Notes under the pieces: generated by a model
What the model saw: only the letters and a program-made list of their open reading frames with translations
Database searches by the model: none
What the model was told of the DNA's origin: nothing
Translations under genes and position numbers: made by a program
Shown here: piece by piece, positions 17,214 through 24,988 of the stretch
Numbering within the stretch: the stretch's first letter is position 1
Layout of the letters: each line of letters begins with the position of its first letter
Assembly (NCBI RefSeq): GCF_030433715.1
Contig: NZ_JAROCC010000007.1
Location: forward strand, 1-64,000
From: Sporosarcina highlanderae
GTDB lineage: Bacteria > Bacillota > Bacilli > Bacillales_A > Planococcaceae
Direction of reading: 5' to 3'
Length of the DNA: 64,000 nt

Positions 17214-17329
17214 ATATTGTCAGGCCCTTAATCCTTGTGTATGTTGACGTCGACTCTCTAGGCGCTGAACTTACTGGGACAATTAGAGTACCGTATCAAT
17301 ATTTGCAAGCCGTTAAGGAGGAAACAATA

Positions 17330-18529
17330 ATGACGAATCGCCGACTGTTTACATCAGAATCGGTAACGGAAGGACATCCGGACAAAATGTGCGATCAGAT
17401 TTCTGATGCAATTTTGGATGCAATTTTAGAAGAAGACCCTAATGCACGCGTGGCATGCGAAACGACAATCACAACAGGATTAGTCCTTGTTATTGGTGAA
17501 ATTACAACAACTACGTATGTCGATATTCCGAAGGTAGTACGGGATACAGTGAAAGAAATCGGGTATACACGTGCGAAATTCGGATTCGACTGGGAAACTT
17601 CATCTGTTCTGACTTCGATTGACGAACAATCTCCAGACATCGCAGCAAGCGTCGATCAGGCACTTGAAGCTCGTGAAGGTACAATGACAGACGCGGAGCT
17701 TGACGCAATCGGGGCGGGTGACCAAGGGTTGATGTTCGGTTTTGCATGTAATGAAACGCCTGAACTGATGCCAATGCCAATTAGTTTATCTCATAAACTT
17801 GCCCGCCGACTATCGGAAGTTCGAAAAGAGGATATCCTTCCATATTTGCGACCGGACGGTAAAACTCAAGTAACAGTAGAATATGATGAGAATAACAATC
17901 CTGTCCGTATCGACACGATTGTCATTTCGACTCAACATTCTCCTGATGTTACTCTTGAAGAAATTCAAAGAGATTTAAAAGAACAAGTCATCCAACCTGT
18001 AGTACCAGTAGAGTTATTAGATGAAGAAACAAAATACTTCATCAACCCTTCAGGCCGTTTCGTTATCGGCGGACCACAAGGGGATGCTGGATTGACGGGA
18101 CGTAAAATCATCGTTGACACATACGGCGGTTATGCGCGCCATGGCGGCGGTGCATTCTCAGGGAAGGACGCAACAAAAGTGGACCGATCTGCTTCATATG
18201 CCGCTCGCTATGTAGCGAAGAACATCGTTGCGGCTGGACTTGCGGATCGTTGTGAAGTGCAGTTGGCATATGCAATAGGTGTAGCAAGGCCAGTATCTAT
18301 TTCAATCGATACTTTCGGAACGGGTAAAGTAAAAGAGAGCAAGCTTGTGGAAATCGTGCGTGAACTATTCGATCTACGCCCTGCAGGCATCATTAAAATG
18401 CTCGACCTTCGCCGTCCAATTTACAAACAGACTGCGGCATATGGCCATTTCGGTCGCACAGACGTAGAACTCCCTTGGGAGCTGACGGATAAAGCAGCGG
18501 AACTCCAAGAAAAAGCGGATTCTAATTAA
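17330..18529 (+). CDS. metK: S-adenosylmethionine synthetase
   Basis: Makes SAM from methionine and ATP. 399 residues, normal length. Signature segments [16 protein letters not shown] at the N-terminus, [12 protein letters not shown] around residue 120 and [17 protein letters not shown] in the C-terminal third are intact. ATG 17330 follows AAGGAGG with 8-nt spacing; the upstream open frame to 17186 overlaps the terminator hairpin and is not coding. SAM made here would also feed the SpeD protein of the polyamine operon. Confidence 0.98.
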   Translation: MTNRRLFTSESVTEGHPDKMCDQISDAILDAILEEDPNARVACETTITTGLVLVIGEITTTTYVDIPKVVRDTVKEIGYTRAKFGFDWETSSVLTSIDEQSPDIAASVDQALEAREGTMTDAELDAIGAGDQGLMFGFACNETPELMPMPISLSHKLARRLSEVRKEDILPYLRPDGKTQVTVEYDENNNPVRIDTIVISTQHSPDVTLEEIQRDLKEQVIQPVVPVELLDEETKYFINPSGRFVIGGPQGDAGLTGRKIIVDTYGGYARHGGGAFSGKDATKVDRSASYAARYVAKNIVAAGLADRCEVQLAYAIGVARPVSISIDTFGTGKVKESKLVEIVRELFDLRPAGIIKMLDLRRPIYKQTAAYGHFGRTDVELPWELTDKAAELQEKADSN

Positions 18530-18542
18530 ATATTGAATGAGT

Positions 18543-18579
18543 ACAGGAAGCAAGGAGAAATCCAAGCTTCCTGTTTTTT
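18543..18579 (+). terminator. Terminator after metK
   Basis: ACAGGAAGC / GCTTCCTGT stem followed by a run of six T, 14 nt after the stop codon. Confidence 0.88.
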
Positions 18580-18734
18580 GATTTGCGAAGGTATCCCAGC
18601 ATTACGCTATTCCCAAAGTCCATTCTCCCTCCCTAAGAGTTCATTCCCCGTTTCAATAAGAACTCTCCAAGGGAACCAATCTCCAACCTGAAACGTTTAT
18701 ACTAACAATACTCCCTAAAGGATGGCAATCCGAA

Positions 18735-18830
18735 ATGGCATTTACAAGTCTACTATTGTTGGCGTTCCTTGGTTTATTTGCAGTGATCATTGTGGCAGGA
18801 ATTATTGTTTTCATGGCAATCAAAAAATAA
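18735..18830 (+). CDS. Possible 31-residue single-pass membrane peptide
   Basis: An ORF of 31 codons starting ATG 18735, encoding MAFTSLLLLAFLGLFAVIIV followed by a short hydrophobic stretch and the positively charged end AIKK. It is one transmembrane helix with a basic tail. AAAGGATGG lies about 12 nt upstream, a long spacing, and no clear promoter was found. It lies in the 339-nt interval between metK and the carbonic anhydrase-like gene, whose first 150 nt hold the metK terminator and irregular CTCC-rich sequence. Its 3' end is the T-tract of the opposite-strand terminator. Unrecognised; it could be spurious. Confidence 0.4.
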   Translation: MAFTSLLLLAFLGLFAVIIVAGIIVFMAIKK

Positions 18831-18856
18831 AGGTGTTGCGCAATATCGCAACACCT
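18831..18856 (-). terminator. Terminator after the gamma-carbonic anhydrase-like gene
   Basis: AGGTGTTGCG-CAATAT-CGCAACACCT perfect hairpin. On the minus strand it is followed by TTTATTTTTTG, so it best serves the leftward gene at 18868-19380. Confidence 0.82.
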
Positions 18857-18867
18857 GTTAAGCTTCT

Positions 18868-19380
18868 TTAGTTTGTCTTCCCTTTATAAATCCGTCCCTT
18901 TTCAACATAACTTTCAACAACCCGCTTCATTTCAGCGCGATCATCGTCATTCAATTCACGAACGACTTTCGCAGGAGAGCCGAGTGCAAGACAGCCCGGC
19001 GGGATTTTCTTGTTAGGTGGTACAAGGCTTCCTGCACCGATGAACGCACCTTCGCCGATTTCTGCGCCATCCAAAATAATTGCGCCCATACCAACAAGCG
19101 CACCTTTACGAACAACACAGCTATGTAATAGTGCCTTGTGGCCTACAGTCACATCATCCTCGATTAACAGAGTCTTACCTGGACTTTGGTGAAGGCAACT
19201 TAAATCCTGTATGCTGACGCGTTCACCGATAATTGTTGGAGCGACATCTCCCCGGATGACTGTGTTGAACCAGATGGAACTGTTGGCACCTATCGTCACA
19301 TCTCCCGTAATTGTCGCATAATCCGCGATATAGACAGATGGATCAATCTTTGGTGTTTTTCCATTGTATGGATAAATCAT
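18868..19380 (-). CDS. Gamma-carbonic anhydrase family protein (YtoA-like)
   Basis: 170-residue left-handed beta-helix protein with hexapeptide repeats (IGANSS, IGERVS, VTVGHK, IGEGAF). Three His that bind metal in this family are visible in CLHQS and VGHKALLHS. The gene corresponds in type and position to B. subtilis ytoA, near metK. Real carbonic anhydrase activity in such proteins is often unproven. ATG 19380 has GAGGAG upstream, and the gene is divergent from the ytpA-like gene. Confidence 0.9.
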   Translation of the reverse strand: MIYPYNGKTPKIDPSVYIADYATITGDVTIGANSSIWFNTVIRGDVAPTIIGERVSIQDLSCLHQSPGKTLLIEDDVTVGHKALLHSCVVRKGALVGMGAIILDGAEIGEGAFIGAGSLVPPNKKIPPGCLALGSPAKVVRELNDDDRAEMKRVVESYVEKGRIYKGKTN

Positions 19381-19461
19381 GAATGTCTCCTCTTTTCTTT
19401 AAATCGTGTATAATTTATCATATCATGAAACTTTCATTAACAAAAAAGAGGAGGTGGAATC

Positions 19462-20250
19462 ATGTGGAAATGGGAGGCAGAGGGGCAACCTAAAGCGGTT
19501 GTCGTCATTGTCCATAATGCTTACGAACATCATCTGCGCTATGCCTGGCTTATTCAGAAGCTAAGGACTGGCGGATTTCATGTTGTCACGAGTGATTTGC
19601 CAGGACATGGATCTGAAAATGGCAGAAGAATTCATGACGAGTCATTCGATTTATACGTTAGTCATGTGAAAAAGATGGTGGAAATAGGCTTACAGGATAG
19701 CCTGCCTGTATTTGTGCTTGGGCATGGCCTTGGAGCGACACTTCTCATGCATATTCTGCAACGTGAAAAGTTAGAATGTGCAGGATTTATCTTCAGTTCA
19801 CCTTGGCTATCCATCAAGCATCAGCCCTCCAAATTTTCAGGGGTGCTTTCAAAACTTTCAAGCTCGATGAAAGTGAACCACGACATAACGATAGAATTAT
19901 TAACCCGGAATTATGATATGTACATAGAATTCCAGAACGATCGGTATTATAGTTCCAAAGTTGTCGCGTCTTGGTACAGGGAGTTACAGGCGATGATGAA
20001 GTCGATCATTACCCGAGAAGAAAGTATAGCCGACGTACCGATTCTTGTTCACACTGGTGAACAGGATAAAATTACAGATATTGCAGTCGCTAAAAAATGG
20101 TTAGTGAATCAGCAGCTTTCCGACTTCCAATATAAAGAGTGGAAGAGACTTTATCATGATCTTTATCAAGAGCCTGAGAGAGAGGAAGTCTATTTGTTTA
20201 TCGAATCATTCATGAACAACGTACTTCGCTCATTAGGATATATCGTTTAA
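19462..20250 (+). CDS. YtpA-like alpha/beta hydrolase, catalytic Ser replaced by Gly
   Basis: 262-residue protein related to B. subtilis YtpA, a phospholipase linked to bacilysocin formation. Family features are VIVHNAYEHHLRY, SDLPGHG, the acid in GEQDKITD and the C-terminal LYHDLYQEPERE His. The nucleophile elbow reads GHGLGAT instead of GHSMGG: residue 89, codon GGC at 19726-19728, is Gly where the catalytic Ser should be. The oxyanion region is also altered (HNA rather than HGA). This predicts loss of hydrolase activity or a changed role, unless the base is a sequencing error. ATG 19462 has AGGAGG upstream. Confidence 0.85.
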   Translation: MWKWEAEGQPKAVVVIVHNAYEHHLRYAWLIQKLRTGGFHVVTSDLPGHGSENGRRIHDESFDLYVSHVKKMVEIGLQDSLPVFVLGHGLGATLLMHILQREKLECAGFIFSSPWLSIKHQPSKFSGVLSKLSSSMKVNHDITIELLTRNYDMYIEFQNDRYYSSKVVASWYRELQAMMKSIITREESIADVPILVHTGEQDKITDIAVAKKWLVNQQLSDFQYKEWKRLYHDLYQEPEREEVYLFIESFMNNVLRSLGYIV

Positions 20251-20277
20251 GTCAAAAAATAATAGGGGTGGGTCATT

Positions 20278-20862
20278 TTGACGATTATCGGTTTTGTAAG
20301 ACATGGTGTAACAGCGTGGAATAAAGAAGGAAGAGCACAAGGTCACACGGACGTACCTTTAGATGAAGAAGGAATTGAAATGGCCAACCGGGTAGCAGAT
20401 CGATTGGCTAATGAAAATTGGGATGTCATTTATACAAGCCATTTGAAACGCGCAAGTAAAACCGCCGAAATCATTGCAGAAAAAATGCCGGGTGTTGAAC
20501 TTGTGGAGGATCCACGCTTACAAGAGATAGGTGGCGGAATGGTCGAGGGTACGACCGAGGCAGAACGAATCAAGAAGTGGGGGAAGGACTGGCGGGAACT
20601 AGATATGGGGTTTGAGCGTCAGGAAGACATCATAACGCGTGGATTGGCGTCTATTAATAAAATTAGAAACAAGCATGAGGGCAAAAGGGTTTTGGTCGTC
20701 AGCCATGGCAGTTTTATTAAACGAATGTTAAATGAACTGATTGTAGATACCGTTTATGAGAAAAGCCTGGATAATACTTCGCTGACTATTATTGAGTTAG
20801 CCGATGATAAAAACATCTGTCAGCTATTTAATTGCACCGCGCATTTATCGCATAGTCTATAA
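20278..20862 (+). CDS. Histidine phosphatase family protein
   Basis: 194-residue enzyme of the phosphoglycerate-mutase-like branch. The phospho-acceptor motif is VRHGVTAWNKEGRAQG at the N-terminus and the second catalytic His is in VVSHGSFIKR. Members dephosphorylate assorted small phosphoesters; the substrate here is unknown. Start is TTG 20278 behind GGGGTGGG, leaving no ATG before the RHG motif. A second family member lies at 32106-32633 with a similar N-terminus. Confidence 0.9.
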   Translation: MTIIGFVRHGVTAWNKEGRAQGHTDVPLDEEGIEMANRVADRLANENWDVIYTSHLKRASKTAEIIAEKMPGVELVEDPRLQEIGGGMVEGTTEAERIKKWGKDWRELDMGFERQEDIITRGLASINKIRNKHEGKRVLVVSHGSFIKRMLNELIVDTVYEKSLDNTSLTIIELADDKNICQLFNCTAHLSHSL

Positions 20863-20904
20863 TATACTTAAACAACAACCAATTGCTTGAATGGGGGCTG
20901 TAAA

Positions 20905-21432
20905 ATGAATAAAGAAACCACAAATGAAATAATGTCTTGGATTAAATCTATAGCAGTTGCTTGTATCATTGTCTTCGTAGTTCGTCATTTTTTATTTTCA
21001 CCAGTAATTGTTTCAGGACAATCGATGGAACCGACATTTGAAACGGATAATCGTGTTGTCATTTCGAAAATCCATAAACTTGATCATTTTGACTTGATTG
21101 TTTTCCATGCACCCGGTGTAGAAGAGGATTATATTAAACGAGTAATCGGTTTGCCAGGTGATACTGTTGTTATGAAGGATGACAGGCTCTTTATTAACGG
21201 GAAAGAATATAAAGAGGATTATCTGAAGGAGAATAAGGAACAGATTTTCAATGATGAAAATTTAACGGAGGATTTTGAGGTGACTGTACCTGAGGGGCAA
21301 CTTTTCGTCTTGGGTGACAATCGTCGTAACAGTACGGATAGTCGGCTGCTCGGCTGTATCGATCAAGAATCCGTTGTAGGCAAAGTTGGTTTTAGATTTT
21401 ATCCATTGAATTCAATTGGATTTCCGAAATAA
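20905..21432 (+). CDS. Type I signal peptidase
   Basis: 175-residue membrane-bound serine protease that cleaves signal peptides of secreted proteins. One N-terminal transmembrane segment (residues ~15-31) is followed by the catalytic Ser40 in SGQSMEPT and the general-base Lys in DYIKRVIGLPGD; GDNRRNSTDSR is the third conserved box. It resembles Bacillus SipS/SipT. ATG 20905 has GGGGG 8 nt upstream, preferred over the in-frame ATG at 20887. Confidence 0.95.
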   Translation: MNKETTNEIMSWIKSIAVACIIVFVVRHFLFSPVIVSGQSMEPTFETDNRVVISKIHKLDHFDLIVFHAPGVEEDYIKRVIGLPGDTVVMKDDRLFINGKEYKEDYLKENKEQIFNDENLTEDFEVTVPEGQLFVLGDNRRNSTDSRLLGCIDQESVVGKVGFRFYPLNSIGFPK

Positions 21433-21496
21433 TTGCATGATTAACTCACATTCTTTGGGGTATCTTATAAAGACTACTCAAAGAGGAGTGAATACA

Positions 21497-21673
21497 ATGT
21501 TTAAAAAGGATAAGAGCAACGGGAAAAACAAAGACGCAAGGGCCGAATTAGCTGGGACAGAGTACACCGATGAACAGCGACACACGAACGAAGTTGCTTC
21601 CACTGCCTATAAGGGAAGTAAAAATGAAAAAGTGGATATCCAAAACGATCGACTGGAATCGGGCGGATTTTAG
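21497..21673 (+). CDS. Small hydrophilic hypothetical protein
   Basis: 58-residue, very charged protein (MFKKDKSNGKNKDARAELAG start, ending in ESGGF) with no hydrophobic segment. AGAGGAG lies 8 nt before ATG 21497 and a terminator follows the stop, so it is a real small gene. I do not recognise a family. Its lack of structure is reminiscent of spore-associated small proteins, but no family motif supports that. Confidence 0.7.
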   Translation: MFKKDKSNGKNKDARAELAGTEYTDEQRHTNEVASTAYKGSKNEKVDIQNDRLESGGF

Positions 21674-21674
21674 T

Positions 21675-21713
21675 CAACAACCTCTGCGAAAATGCAGAGG
21701 TTGTTTCTTTTTA
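21675..21713 (+). terminator. Terminator
   Basis: AACAACCTCTGC / GCAGAGGTTGTT hairpin followed by TCTTTTT, just after the 58-residue ORF. Confidence 0.87.
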
Positions 21714-21777
21714 CAAGAACAAATACGCGAACATATGGTAAATTTAGTACAATGCAAAAGAGAAGGAGAACCTTTTT

Positions 21778-23928
21778 ATGTCCGATTTTTTTAATAGAAA
21801 AATGAAAGAACTACATATTAAATTGAATGAGATTCAGAAATCTGCTGTCTTAAAAACGGAAGGGCCTTTACTTTTATTAGCATGTCCTGGATCCGGAAAA
21901 ACAACGACGATGATTATGCGAATCGGTTATTTGATTGAGGAGAAGAATGTCAATCCGAAGCGCATAAAAGCGATCACTTTTAGCCGTGCGGCAGCGAATG
22001 ACATGACCGAAAGATTTAAACGTTTCTTTCCGCACCTTGAATTAGTCGATTTTTCAACCATACATAGTTTGGCATTTAGTATTACAAGAACCTATTTGAA
22101 TAAAACAGGAACCGAGTTTGAATTGATTGAAGGTGGCGGAAAAGGGAAGCAATCGCCCAATAAATCGATGCTACTGAAAGCATTATATAAAGAAGTGATT
22201 CGTGAAGAAGGCACTGAAGAAGAGTTGAGTTCACTTTCAACATTTATCAGCTTTCTTAAAAATAGAATGATTCCCTTTAATAAGTGGGAAAAAGTGCCGG
22301 GGCCATTCGAAAAGGCGGGAAGCATTGCGCTGAAATATGAACAATATAAAACCAGAACGATTGGACATCTGTTGCTTGATTTTGACGATATGCTAACAAT
22401 AGCTGAACAAGCATTGCGTGTAGATGAACGGCTAACGGAGCGCTATCGAAGTCAATTCGATTATATTTTGACGGATGAAAGCCAGGATACATCGCTTGTG
22501 CAGCACCGAATTGTTGAGCATCTCGTCGCGCATCACGGAAATCTCTGCGTTGTGGCGGATGATGATCAGTCGATCTACACATGGCGTGGTGCGGATCCGA
22601 CATATTTGTTGGATTTCAGGAAAGTGTATCCAGACGCCGAATTGCTTATGATGGAACAGAATTACCGTTCCTCAAAAGAAATCGTCGATACAGCTGCGAA
22701 ATTCATTAAACGGAATAAGCATCGGTATAAAAAAGAGATGCACACTGAGAATAAAGAGAACGGACCTCTATTCATTAAACAATTCGAAGATCCAAAACAG
22801 CTCTTGGAATATGTTACGTATGAATTATTAGATGAGAAAAACTTGAATGAGGTCGCTATTTTATTCAGAAATAATTCCTCTTCAACAATGTATGTCAACG
22901 AACTTCATAGGCGAGGAATTCCTTTTTATATGAAAGATGCCGATGACAAGTTCTTTTCTCATTGGATTGTGGAAGATATCCTGAATTTCATGAGACTGAG
23001 TTTCAATGTTGAAAGGAAGGACATTTTTGCAAAGGTTGCTATGAAAATGAACTTGTTCATTTCACGAAAGATGTTGTCGGAGTTTGAAAGGAAAGCATCT
23101 TCCGGGAATGTCTTTGACGCGCTAAGGCAATCCGTACAACTTAAGGGCAGTCAAATTGAAAAATTGGCTGCCTATAAGGGAGTTTACGATAAAATTCCAT
23201 CGATGCGCCCTGCACAAGTGATTCGGATGATCCGTTACGAGTTAGAATATGAGGAGGCGCTCAGAAGTCGTGCGCAGAAATTCGGCTATCGAATCGATAA
23301 TCTGTTGGGCATATTAGATACACTTGAGGGAATTGCTTCTCAATTGCGGACGATGGTCGAATTTGCAAACCGCTTAAAGGAATTAGAAGCCGCGGTTCAG
23401 CAGGCGAAATTCAATCCTCCAAATAATGCATTGACATTGTCGACATTCCATAGTGCGAAAGGATTGGAATTCAGGCGTGTCTTCATGATCGACTTAGTGA
23501 AAGGAATCATTCCATCGGAAGAAGATGAAACTGATCCATTATTAATGGAGGAAGCAAGACGATTATTCTATGTTGGAATGACACGTGCAAAGGACCGTTT
23601 AGAACTGCTATCCTTTCAAAAACAGAATGGCAAGACGAAAGAGGATTCAAGGTTTGTGAATGAAGTGCGTGGACTTTTAATGAAACCGGAGGAGCGGAAA
23701 ATGGGAAAACTGAAAAAGGTGCAGCCATCCATTCCGCTTGATCCCGATGGCATTCATGATTCGAATGAGTTGTATAAAGATATGCATGTCATTCACCGTG
23801 TGTTTGGAAGAGGAATTGTAGTAGAGATTGGCGAAGCGGAGATTCGTCTTCAATTTGGGGAGAATGAGAAGCGCCTCTCACTTGAGACGGTGTTGTCCAG
23901 ACGATTATTGAAAAAGGTAGAGTCATGA
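21778..23928 (+). CDS. UvrD/Rep-type superfamily 1 DNA helicase (YjcD-like)
   Basis: 716-residue ATP-dependent 3'-5' helicase. Walker A LACPGSGKTTTM (about residue 38), motif II TDESQD (usually DEFQD), motif III ADDDQSIYTWRGA, motif IV EQNYRSS, motif V TLSTFHSAKGLEF and motif VI LFYVGMTRAKDRL are in order. The C-terminal ~60 residues (HRVFGRGIVVEI...) look like the Tudor-like tail of PcrA. Compared with PcrA, the length and DESQD variant fit B. subtilis YjcD better. ATG 21778 has AAGGAG upstream. Its stop overlaps the first crcB gene by 4 nt (ATGA), an unusual functional pairing. Confidence 0.9.
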   Translation: MSDFFNRKMKELHIKLNEIQKSAVLKTEGPLLLLACPGSGKTTTMIMRIGYLIEEKNVNPKRIKAITFSRAAANDMTERFKRFFPHLELVDFSTIHSLAFSITRTYLNKTGTEFELIEGGGKGKQSPNKSMLLKALYKEVIREEGTEEELSSLSTFISFLKNRMIPFNKWEKVPGPFEKAGSIALKYEQYKTRTIGHLLLDFDDMLTIAEQALRVDERLTERYRSQFDYILTDESQDTSLVQHRIVEHLVAHHGNLCVVADDDQSIYTWRGADPTYLLDFRKVYPDAELLMMEQNYRSSKEIVDTAAKFIKRNKHRYKKEMHTENKENGPLFIKQFEDPKQLLEYVTYELLDEKNLNEVAILFRNNSSSTMYVNELHRRGIPFYMKDADDKFFSHWIVEDILNFMRLSFNVERKDIFAKVAMKMNLFISRKMLSEFERKASSGNVFDALRQSVQLKGSQIEKLAAYKGVYDKIPSMRPAQVIRMIRYELEYEEALRSRAQKFGYRIDNLLGILDTLEGIASQLRTMVEFANRLKELEAAVQQAKFNPPNNALTLSTFHSAKGLEFRRVFMIDLVKGIIPSEEDETDPLLMEEARRLFYVGMTRAKDRLELLSFQKQNGKTKEDSRFVNEVRGLLMKPEERKMGKLKKVQPSIPLDPDGIHDSNELYKDMHVIHRVFGRGIVVEIGEAEIRLQFGENEKRLSLETVLSRRLLKKVES

Positions 23929-24305
23929 GAGTAGCTCTGTTAGTTGGCTTTTCCGGAGCTATCGGTGCTATTTTACGTGTAAGCATAGGTGAGGTCGAAT
24001 TCGGTTTCGGGGATTTCCCCGCTGCGACATTCGCAGTGAATATGGTCGGTACGTTTTTTTTATGCTTTCTAAGTGCCGGTTTCATCCAACGGTTGTGGGT
24101 TAATCATGAACTGCAAACAGCATTAACGACCGGGTTTTTAGGTTCCTTCACAACCTTTTCTGCTTTTAGTATGGAAACAGTGAGCCTCTTTCAAAATGGA
24201 GCTATTTTGACGGCACTTTTGTATGTATTGAGTAGCATTTTTGGTGGGATTCTGTTTGGTAACATCGGCATGAATTTGGGTCGGAAGGCGGGGAGAGAAG
24301 AATGA
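23925..24305 (+). CDS. crcB: Fluoride channel CrcB/Fluc, first copy
   Basis: 126-residue, four-helix membrane protein that exports fluoride. Pore Asn is visible in AVNMVGTFF and the Phe-box/TM3 break in GFLGSFTTFSAFSME. It starts within the stop of the helicase gene (ATGA overlap) and its own stop overlaps the second crcB by 4 nt. Tandem crcB pairs in Bacillales often give heteromeric channels. No fluoride riboswitch was found upstream of the helicase gene. Confidence 0.93.
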   Translation: MRVALLVGFSGAIGAILRVSIGEVEFGFGDFPAATFAVNMVGTFFLCFLSAGFIQRLWVNHELQTALTTGFLGSFTTFSAFSMETVSLFQNGAILTALLYVLSSIFGGILFGNIGMNLGRKAGREE

Positions 24306-24661
24306 CGATGATAGATCTACTTATCATTGGAGCGGGCGGTTTTATTGGCGCTGTCATTCGGTATATCGTTTCCGGAAAGTTTAATAAAGGGGGAAGCACC
24401 CTGCCGTACGGGACGTTAATTGTGAATTTAGCTGGGTCCTTGTTGATCGGTTTTGTAGTTGGATTAGACGTTCCAAGGCTGTTGACGCTATTACTTGTTT
24501 CCGGATTCGCTGGTGCCCTTACTACGTTTTCAACGTTGAATAAAGAGCTGCTACAGTTATGGACTGGAAAACGGAAAAAGCAATTCTTCAGTTATATTTT
24601 CCTAACTTATGGAGTTGGGATTTTAATGGCGTTCATTGGTTTTATTATTGGAAATTTATGA
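24302..24661 (+). CDS. crcB: Fluoride channel CrcB/Fluc, second copy
   Basis: 119-residue, four-helix membrane protein. Pore Asn in LIVNLAGSLL and TM3 motif GFAGALTTFSTLNKE match Fluc, with IRY near the N-terminus. It overlaps the first copy by 4 nt and is more hydrophobic at its C-terminus. The two probably act together, as homodimers or as a heterodimer. Confidence 0.93.
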   Translation: MTMIDLLIIGAGGFIGAVIRYIVSGKFNKGGSTLPYGTLIVNLAGSLLIGFVVGLDVPRLLTLLLVSGFAGALTTFSTLNKELLQLWTGKRKKQFFSYIFLTYGVGILMAFIGFIIGNL

Positions 24662-24679
24662 CGATGTCGAATAATACTA

Positions 24680-24707
24680 TTGACTTTTTCGTCAGGCATG
24701 GTAAGAT
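24680..24707 (+). promoter_or_regulatory. Promoter of the T-box leader
   Basis: TTGACT (24680-24685), 16-nt spacer, TAAGAT (24702-24707); start predicted near 24714. It begins the leader RNA of the NhaC-family transporter gene. Confidence 0.65.
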
Positions 24708-24713
24708 TCAGAA

Positions 24714-24957
24714 CATAAATAAAAGCAAAGACCATAATAAAATCAAATAGACTTTGGGAAGTTGGCGCAGTAATTCCGTTGTGGGCAGCAAATAGAGACT
24801 GAATGGGTAGGTGGAAATTCAGGCAGCAACAGGGATGAAATACACCAATGGATTTTTCCTTTTGAAATGAAGCGGATGGCAGATGTACTGTCGTCAAATA
24901 GGGTGGTATCGCGGAGAACTCCTTCGTCCCTTTTTAGGGGATGAAAGGGGTTTTTTG
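24714..24957 (+). promoter_or_regulatory. T-box leader, probably tyrosine-specific
   Basis: Contains the T-box sequence AGGGTGGTATCGCGGA (24900-24915), Stem I distal features (AGTA around 24766 and ACTGAATGGGTAGGTGGAAA) and a terminator CCTTCGTCCC / GGGGATGAAAGG with six T (24920-24957). The specifier loop GAAATACACC gives codon TAC (24841-24843), Tyr. TGGT in the T-box can pair with an ACCA tRNA end. An uncharged tRNA-Tyr would favour read-through into the transporter gene. The codon assignment relies on alignment by eye. Confidence 0.85.
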
Positions 24958-24988
24958 TGTTCAATATAGAATATAGGAGGAATGCATT

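Noticed and set aside
17186..17329. A 48-residue N-terminal extension of MetK.
   Set aside because: It runs through the riboswitch terminator, and MetK's conserved start with AAGGAGG is at 17330.
18609..18690. A third repeat array of CTCC-type cores after metK.
   Set aside because: The spacings are irregular (13, 21, 19 and 16 nt) and the cores too variable, so it was not called as an array, though it could be a decayed one.
21714..21777. A fluoride riboswitch before the helicase-crcB unit.
   Set aside because: The short gap lacks the conserved fluoride aptamer features.
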